Assembly: GCF_963169125.1 (NCBI RefSeq)
Contig: NC_084793.1
Coordinates: 216,716,652 to 216,780,651 of the forward strand
DNA: 64,000 nucleotides
Direction of reading: 5' to 3'
Source of the DNA: Humulus lupulus
Lineage: Eukaryota > Streptophyta > Magnoliopsida > Rosales > Cannabaceae
Shown in pieces: positions 56,893 through 64,000 of the stretch. How positions within the stretch are numbered: the first letter of the stretch is position 1; every line of letters starts with the position of its first letter. The translations under genes and the position numbers were made by a program. The notes under the pieces are model-generated. The model saw only the letters and a list, made by a program, of their open reading frames with translations. It was not told the DNA's origin and made no database searches.

Positions 56893-59717
56893 GGACAGGG
56901 AGAAGAACCTATTCCAGAACTATCAGGTGTTGTATCCCATAGAGAAACATTTGGGTGTGGAGTCGACTCCCGGACTATTTTACAACTGCCTAGCCTAAAA
57001 GGAAGAAAAGGCCCACACCGGCGTGGGCGAATTTGGGGCTTGTAGCATGGGCCACATCAGCGCGAGAGCCACTCTCCCACCTACTTCGTGCAATTCCTCA
57101 AGTTCATGGGGATTATGTCATTCCAGCTCTTGCCTCAAGCTTACCGACTGCTTGCAGGATGGCGCATTATCTGCGTGGCGAAGGAGATCCCAGGGCCGAC
57201 CCCAGCTGAGGTGCTATACTTCTATAAGCTGGAGCCGCAGCTTAATGCCAAGGACAAGTCCTGGGACGGCTTCTATAGATTGAAGCCTCGTGGCAATTAC
57301 ACTGCCCCCACCAGTTTCTGGAAGCACCCCCAGGATGTCAGAAACTATTGGTTCATGACATCTGAGTTTCTCTTGGATAAGAACCCCATGCTGACGATGG
57401 ACTTCCAGCGAGTGGGTAAGTAGTTTCCTATTTCCTAGTTTAATTTTTTTTTCAATTTCTTATTACCCGCTTTCAACTTACCACCCTGAATGACAGGACC
57501 CGATGCCCAGACCCCCCTTACCCAGTCGATCCTTGACCGGAGGAAGTTCTATTCCATGCTAAGCATGGAGGATCTGGACGTGGGGGGCTACGTTAACACC
57601 AACAACTTGGGAGTAGTCGGGATGTTGGCAGCCAACTAGATGATCGTGGCCCCTAACCTCTGGGGACTACAATGCGAGAAAGACCCGACCTTGAGGGAGG
57701 AACTGGCCCTCAAACATATTAAGGTTGTGGAAGACGCGACCCGGGCAGATGCGGCAAAGAGGAAGAGGGAACAGGCTCAACAAAAGGAGAGGGTCGCCTC
57801 CGAGGAGCTGGAAACCCTCTTTGACGAGGCTCAACTGAACACGGGGGCCCCCAGGGCTAGTGTATCAGGGCAAGGTAATTTGCCTTTGCTTTTGACTTAT
57901 GCTCCCCATTTTGGGGACTTAGTTAGGGATAGACTAGTTTGTCGGGGCCCCCTATTCGGGACCAATGGAGAAATGAGACCTTCATCCCCCATCACTGTAG
58001 ACCCAGAGACTCTCATGTTCTCGTTCAGGTTCCTTCAATATGGCAACTTCCTGGACCCGGATGACATGGGAGACCGAATTCATTCCTTCACTTTAGGAGA
58101 ATTGAATCGAGTCCAAGTTCTAGATAAGGGTTCGTCTCAGAGGACTTTTAGCTTAGTTTTTACTTTCACTTATTATCATGACTTGTATATTTTGCTAACT
58201 TTCTTTCTGTTTATCCATTTAAGAAGAATTTGATATGTCTAACCTAGTAGCTAAGATAAAGCAGGCCCTTGAGGCCTGGGCTGCCAAGGCCAGAGCATCG
58301 GCTAAGAAAGCTTCCAAAGGCGTGCCCAAGCATAAGGTGTTGGACACGATTCTTGGGGGTTCGGTGCCGGAGCCGAACTTGGTTGGGGAGGCCTCAGCCG
58401 CGCTCCCCACTACGATAGTTCACGCTGAAATTGTCCCACCTCTCCTTGCCCGTCCTCCAATAATCTACTTGGAGCAAGAACCTCTGGCGAGTCAGGGGTC
58501 CAAGAAGAGAGCTGCGGACTCAGCTGTGGGTGAGTCCACGAAAGGGGCGAATAGGGCCAAGACCAAAGATTCTTCCTTGGCTGAGAATTCTTCCGGGGAA
58601 AGTCAGCTTACTACCCGGGAAATTTCGGAAGCACCTATGCTTCCCATCAATCCAGCCCTACCTGAAGAGAGGGAGATGATCTTGCGGGAGGAGTGGTCGA
58701 AGATGGTGTCCCGGACATGGGAAGATGGCCGAGGAAAGAGGGAGGAAGTTTACTGGGCCTTGACGATATGTCGCAAGGTCGAGTTCTCCGAGCGTCCAGC
58801 TGCCTTTAGTGTTTCCTAGCTGATCATGGACTGGCTTGTTGCTGAGACTGGGTTTTGTCCCAAATGGGGGCCGGACACAGCCCCATTCATTGCAGATCTG
58901 TTGGAGTAGGTTGGGGCTACTATGTCCAACCTCTAGCTGAAACGGTACGCCACCATGGCCAATCAGAACGCTCTATTCATCTCCCACGCTATCCGTCATC
59001 AAGCCACCCCTGTAAGTTATCCATTTGTATCTCTTTTTGCTTTTCATAATTTTAATTCCACATATTCTTTTTAACTTCAGTTTATTCCAAGACGATTTAC
59101 TGGCCCATCGGAATGCTGACTTGGTGGCCAAGATGGCGATGAAACTGGAGATGGGCCAGCTGGAGCTAGAGGCGGTCGTGAACCAGTGGGAAGCCGCTAA
59201 AGAAACCCTGGCCAAGGAGGTGGCCCAGGCCAAAGTGGACCGTGAAGAGGCTGCTCAGGCCCAGTTCCAGATTGAAGAGACTTCATCCCAGAAAGAAGCC
59301 TAGTATGAAAAATTGGTGGCTAGTCTGGAGGCAGAGCTTCTTCGTGTTTGGGGCTCTGAGGTATCGTCTAAGACTCTTCTAGAGGCAGCCGAATCCTAAT
59401 CTCGCCAAGACTGGGAGAAGATCACCGCCCTTGAGACTTGGCTCCAGACATTAGATGATCTGCTTCAGGTAGAGGTGAAGATGCATGGGGAGACCCGTCA
59501 AGGGAAAGAGCAAGTGGATGCCTTGCTCGAGGCCACCTTCGGCGAGGCCATCTACATGGCCTAGCTCCAGGACAAGAACATGAACCTCCTGCTTTACCCC
59601 GATCCCACCGTGAAAAGAGCCGAGTTTGAGGCCAAGGAGAAAGCTAACGCGGAACCCTTGGATGAGGAAGAGACAGACGGGGCCAACCCGGAGGCATCAG
59701 GACATAAGGAGGCCTAA
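56893..59717 (+). pseudogene. Tat element C antisense ORF (putative gypsy-type transposon protein), multi-exon
   Basis: Starts at ATG 56893 (MDREKNLFQNYQVLYP), with a stop after 35 codons, then the conserved domain in the frame of 57088-57423 (FLKFMGIMSFQLLPQAYRLL; FYRLKPRGNY; YWFMTSEFLLDKNPMLT), typical of the 'putative gypsy type transposon' family. GTGGGTAAG at about 57416 is a donor, and the frame resumes at about 57497 after ATGACAG (SILDRRKFYSMLSMEDLDV). Further introns run from about 57873 and from about 58130 to 58228. Then comes a long Ala/Lys/Ser-rich linker (58235-58819), a stop, and the coiled coil in the last exon from about 59090 (LEMGQLELEAVVNQWEAAKE) to TAA at 59715. Best preserved of the three copies, but with stops near 57636, 58817, 59301 and 59396. 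Function unknown. Confidence 0.72.
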
Positions 59718-60221
59718 GCCCGGGTCTTTTTCTTTGTGTTGTTCCTTCTCTCCTTTTTTATTTATTTTTGTAAAACTTTTATAGACGCAGGTGCATCCAA
59801 GACAATTTATATATGTATCTAATTCTCCTTTGGCAAAAGCTTTTTCGTTGCATGAAAAAGTTGAGTATCTGGTCCGGGTTCCAACAGCAAAGACCATTGT
59901 AGAACTCTAGATTTTAATTAATTTTTTATTTTAACTTACTTTAATCATGCTACTCGAGCTCCAATGGCCTGGGCCATTAGGGAATTAGCAATTGCTACCA
60001 AGTTTGTTTGTCCTGATTTTGGTGTTCAAGTTCCAACAGCCTGGGCCATCAGGGATCAATTGATAAATTTTCTTTGGATATGCCCATACCTAGGACTCGC
60101 GTTCTAACGGTTTCGGGTCATTATGGCGAAGGCATGGACAGGTATCTGGTTATCTGGGACTATGTTCAGTTGACCGATTGTCACGCTCATTGTGCTCTTG
60201 GACTATGAATGTTTGAGTAGG
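59718..60221. other. Non-coding 3' region of element C
   Basis: No gene. Contains two diverged copies of 'tccaacggcctgggccatcaggga' near 59960 and 60028. Confidence 0.5.
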
Positions 60222-60505
60222 TACTAGGCTTGAGCCTTGCATCCTTTTTGGTTTGTATTCCTCGGGACCTATCGGTGCGGGTTTGGATTAGGTGTTAGCC
60301 TTGCGTCCTTTCGGGTTTGTACCCCCCACACCCTGTCGGTCCGGGTTGGGACTAGGCATTAGCCTTGCGTCCTTTCGGGTTTGTACCCCCCAGACCATGT
60401 CGATCCGGGTTGGGACTAGGCATTAGCCTTGCGTCCTTTCGGGTTTGTACCCCCCAGACCCTGTCGGTCTGGGTTGGGATTAGGCATTAGCCTCGCGTCC
60501 TTTTG
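60222..60505. repeat. 64-bp tandem repeat, about 4.4 copies, in element C 3' region
   Basis: TTGCGTCC (first copy TTGCATCC, last TCGCGTCC) starts at 60237, 60301, 60365, 60429 and 60493, an exact 64-base period. The three inner units are nearly identical. A C-run of 13 bases lies further on at 60611-60623. 60506-60799 has no gene. Confidence 0.93.
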
Positions 60506-60799
60506 TTAGGAGTTGGGTTTCTATTGCCAACCATTTGTACGATATGGGCTAAGAGCACTTAGCCTCCTATTTTGTTTTTTTTCCCGGACTTGTTCATATG
60601 AATGGATATACCCCCCCCCCCCCAAGTGAGCGAAGACTAGTTTTGGGTCACTTGTTTATGAAGACGGACGAGAACTTTCATTGTTTTACAATATTTCTTT
60701 ATGATGTTTTGTACACATCATTTTTATTATTCAAGAAATCGCCCTGGTGCGTACATTGTTTGCAAGGAAAATTAAAAGCCAAAACATGCTCTCCTGACT

Positions 60800-63700
60800 A
60801 TTGATAGTACTTACAGAGATGTTCTGTGTTCCAGGCCCTTGGGACTTCGGTTTCGTCGAGTCGTCTTAAGCGATACATTCCTGGGCACACTTCATGTTGG
60901 ATTTCGTATGGTCCTTCCCAGTTTGGGCCCAGAACCCCGACTCCCGGATCTTGGGTTGCAGGGAAGACTCTTCTTAGGACTAGATCGCTAGTTTCAAACC
61001 TTCAGCTCTTAACTTTCGAGTTAAAATGCCGAGCGATCTTGCCTTGGTACATCTTCAACTGAACCTGGGATTCTTCCCGAATCTCTTCAATAAGGTCTAA
61101 AGATTCCTGGAGTAAGGCGTGGTTCTGAGCGGGATCATACGTGTCCCTCCTGTGGGATGGGACAACCGTTTCAACCAGGATGACGGCTTCGCATCCGTAT
61201 ACCATGGAGTAAGGAGTGTCTCCGGTAGACATTCATTCGGTGGTCCGGTATGCCCATAGTACGTGGGGCAGCTCCTCCGGGCACTTGCTTTTGCAGGCTT
61301 GAAGCTTTTTCTTCAACGTTCCCTTCAAGATCTTGTTGACGGCCTCTATTTGCCCATTTTCTTAAGGTCTAGCCACCGCAGATAATCTTTTGATGATGCC
61401 ATGCCTTTCACAGAAGTCAGTGAAGTGGACCCTGTCAAATTGCTTCCCGTTGTTAGACACGATCTTTTAGGGGAGCCCGTATCGGCACATGATGTTGTTG
61501 ATGACGAAGTCCAGGGCCTTTTTTGAGGTGATGGCGTTCATGGGTTCCACTTTGACCCACTTGGTGTAGTAGTCGACGGCCACAATAGCATATTTCACAC
61601 CACCCTTTTCGGTCGGGAGAGATCCTACTGGGTCGGTGCCCAACACCCCGAAGGGCCAGGGACTCGTCATTAGAGTTATTTCCGTTGGAGGGGCTCGCAG
61701 GATCTTCGCGTACCTTTGGCATTGTTTGCCCTTGCGGGCGTAATCAACATAGTCTTTCTTCATGGTTGGCTAGAAATATCCTTGTCGCAGGATTTTCTTG
61801 GACAAGCTAAGTTCGGCTGTATGATCTCCGCAGCAACCTTCGTGCATGATTGCACTCATTTCGGTCCCAGATACGCATCGAAGGTATGGCATGGATAGCC
61901 CTCTACGGTAGAGTTTTTCTTCCATCATGACATATCTGGTGGCCTGGTACTGAAGCTTCCTAGCTGCTGCCCTATCCATGGGAAGCTCCCCGATTGTTAG
62001 GTATTGGATGATGGGTCCCATCCAGGATGTAGAGTAGTCTATAGCGTTGATCGTGGGGGCTTGAATACTCGGTGCGAGGAGATGGTTGATTGGGACCAGC
62101 CCGAAGATTCCTGTCTCTGCATTTGTGGCATGTTTTACCAATGTGTCTGCAAAAACGTTTTGTTCCCTGGGGATCTGGCGGATGGAGTGCTTCTTGAAAG
62201 ATTGAAGTATCTCTCGCATCCGTGTCACATAACCTGCCATATTTTCCCCTTTTGTTTGGTATTCTCCCGAGATTTGTCTAAAAACCAATTGGAAGTCGCT
62301 ATAGATCTCCAGGCTTGTGGCCCTTTCTCCCGGGCCAAGCGCAATCCGGCCAACATGGCCTCGTGCTTGGCATCGTTGTTCAATGCCTTGAACTGGAATG
62401 CAGGGCGCTTTGTAACTGGTGTCCTTGTGGCAACACTAGGATAATTCCGGCTCCTACCCCGTTTTCGTTCGAGGCCCCGTTTATGAAAACCTTCTGCAAG
62501 GGTACCGTGGGATCAGCGGGATCATCCTTTTTAGTGATCCCAGCGCATTCCACGATGAAGTCGGCCAGGGCCTGCCCCTTGATCGATATTCTGGGGACAT
62601 ACGCAATGTCAAATTGACTCAATTCCATGGCCTACTTCAAAAGCCTTCCCGATGATTCAAGTTTTTGCAACACTTGTCGTAGGGGATGGTTGGTCAGTAC
62701 TTTTAAGGCATGGGCCTAGAAGTAGGGCCTAAGCTTCCGGGATGCGATCAGTAGGCAAAACATCAACTTTTCAATCAGTGGGTATCGTGATTCTGCACCT
62801 AATAACCTTTTTCTTACGTAATAGACCGGGAGCTGGGCCTTCCCTTCTTCCCGTACTAGCGTGGCACTGATGGCGTGTTCGGTCACAGCCAAATAGAGGT
62901 ACAACGGTTCTCCCTCCACTGGTTTTGCTAATATTGGCAATCGGGCTAGATGTTCTTTTAATCTTTAGAAAGCCACTTCGCATTCAGGAGACCATTCGAA
63001 CCTTTGGCTTCCTCGAAGGATGTTGAAGAACGAGATGCATTTGTCCGTGGTCTTTTAAACAAAACGGCTCAAGGTGGCTATCCACCCTGTCAGGCTCTGG
63101 ACGTCTTTGTGCTTCCAAGGCGAGGGCATGTCAATCAATGCTCTGATTTTGTCCGGGATGTCCTCTATTCCCCGGTAGCTTACTATGAAGCCCAGGAACT
63201 TCCCAAACGCCACGCCAAAGGTGCATTTGTTGGGATTCAACTTCATCCCATACTTTCGAATGATTGCAAAGGCTTCAGCCAGGTCATCAACGTGTTCTCT
63301 GGAGGTCTTGGACTTGACCAGCATGTCATCGATGTAGACCTCCATGTTCCTTCCTAGATGGGCTTGGAACATTCTATTGATGAGTCGCTGATACGTGGCT
63401 CCGGCATTTTTAAGTCCGAAAGGCATGACGATGTAGCAATACACCCCCTTGTCAGTTTGGAAGCTGGTATGTTCCTAGTCAGCTACATGCATAGAGATCT
63501 AGTTGTAGCCTGAGTAAGCATTCGTGGAGCTCAAGATTTCATAGCCGAATGTTGCGTCCACCATCTGGTCGATTCGGGTAGCGGGAAACAATCTTTAGGC
63601 AAGCTTTGTTGAGATCCGTGAAGTTAATGCACGTTCTCCAAGTCCCATTTGGCTTAGGCACCAGCACTGGATTGGCTAGCCACACGGGTTATAAAGCTTC

Positions 63701-64000
63701 TCGGATGAAGTTAATCGAGTATAACTTTTCAACTTCTTGTTTGAAAGCTTCTGCCCTTTCCGCCCCCAAGGGTCTCCATTTTTGTTGGACCGGGGTCGCC
63801 TCCTTGTCGATATTCAAGGCGTGGCATATGATATTGCGGTCGATCCTAGTCATATCCGAATGAGGCCAGGCTAGGGCATCTTGGTTCTCCTTTACCCGGG
63901 CGACGATGGCGGCCTGGACCTCTGCATTCAGGTTCTTCCCGACTTGGGTTATCTTGGTTGGGTCGATGTCGCTGATGCACACCTCTTCAATTTCTTCCAT
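60800..64000 (-). pseudogene. Tat element C RT-RNase H-aRNase H-integrase, cut by window edge
   Basis: Minus strand. RT N-terminal region 64000-63689 (DALAWPHSDMTRID; VQQKWRPLGAERAEAF), RT core to about 63055 with the catalytic box MEVYIDDMLVKSK near 63344 intact. First RNase H is about 63000-62716 (EPLYLYLAVTEHAISATLV). Archaeal-type RNase H is about 62510-61990 (VFINGASNENGVGAG), with a frame break near 62380. Integrase zinc region is near 61890-61710 and its core 61680-61190 (SPWPFGVLGTDPVGSLPT; QFD and ENGQIEAVNK near 61440 and 61345 in pieces). The C-terminal part runs to about 60800 (GKIARHFNSKVKS). The core Glu is present (IEAVNK), unlike element B. Stops and frameshifts near 61765, 61450, 61233 and 61002. 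Gag and the 5' LTR lie beyond 64000. Confidence 0.85.

Noticed and set aside
1..64000. Endogenous pararetrovirus (caulimovirus-like) sequence
   Set aside because: All RT regions go with LTRs, tRNA primer sites, integrase and gypsy-type gag; no movement-protein or caulimovirus coat motifs were seen.

Overview
This window is plant nuclear DNA, very probably from a eudicot. Essentially all of it is transposable elements, and no intact host gene is present. The evidence is Ty3/gypsy chromovirus elements primed by initiator Met-tRNA, Tat-lineage elements with a second (archaeal-type) RNase H, an Athila-like element primed by Asp-tRNA, and a CACTA DNA transposon carrying exons of a plant-type MCM9 helicase gene. 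I cannot name the species from sequence alone.

Left part, 1-45450, is element A. A is a Tat-lineage retrotransposon lying on the minus strand: its 5' LTR is at 43914-44913, gag-protease-RT runs leftward from 43913, and an integrase scrap sits at 30895-31016. A also has a plus-strand 'antisense' ORF (the 'putative gypsy type transposon' / coiled-coil family), whose two exons at 1051-2040 and 28818-29363 now lie 27 kb apart. The intron between them was invaded again and again, and the layers can be peeled by exact target-site duplications (TSDs): solo LTR H (2091-28788, TSD TTATC); inside it chromovirus F (2713-27735, TSD GGCCC); inside the protease-RT linker of F a CACTA transposon (6520-23085, TSD AGG); inside an MCM9 exon carried by the CACTA an Athila-like element E (12145-21008, TSD GGGAG); inside E solo LTR G (13636-15545, TSD ATTAG). 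A second chromovirus, D (31017-40428), sits in A's pol region; its left LTR start and A's RNase H/integrase region are deleted.

The CACTA element has lost its TNP2-type transposase but keeps exons of a transposase-associated protein (21337-22107), terminal CACTAC/GTAGTG ends, a hairpin-repeat right end, and ten exons of MCM9 with introns. The captured exons have no stop codons, but the exons holding the ATPase Walker A lysine and Walker B are missing and the phase breaks there, so no functional helicase can be made.

Right part, 45451-64000, holds two more Tat elements. B is on the plus strand (5' LTR 45451-46172, gag to integrase up to about 52460, antisense ORF 53411-55662 on the minus strand). 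C is on the minus strand (antisense ORF 56893-59717 on the plus strand, pol from 60800 past the window end). B and C meet head to head at about 55.7-56.9 kb with no recognisable LTR between them. All three Tat elements carry an unrelated tandem repeat between the end of pol and the end of the antisense ORF.

Every polyprotein here has stops, frameshifts, deletions or catalytic substitutions, so the elements are decayed or non-autonomous copies.
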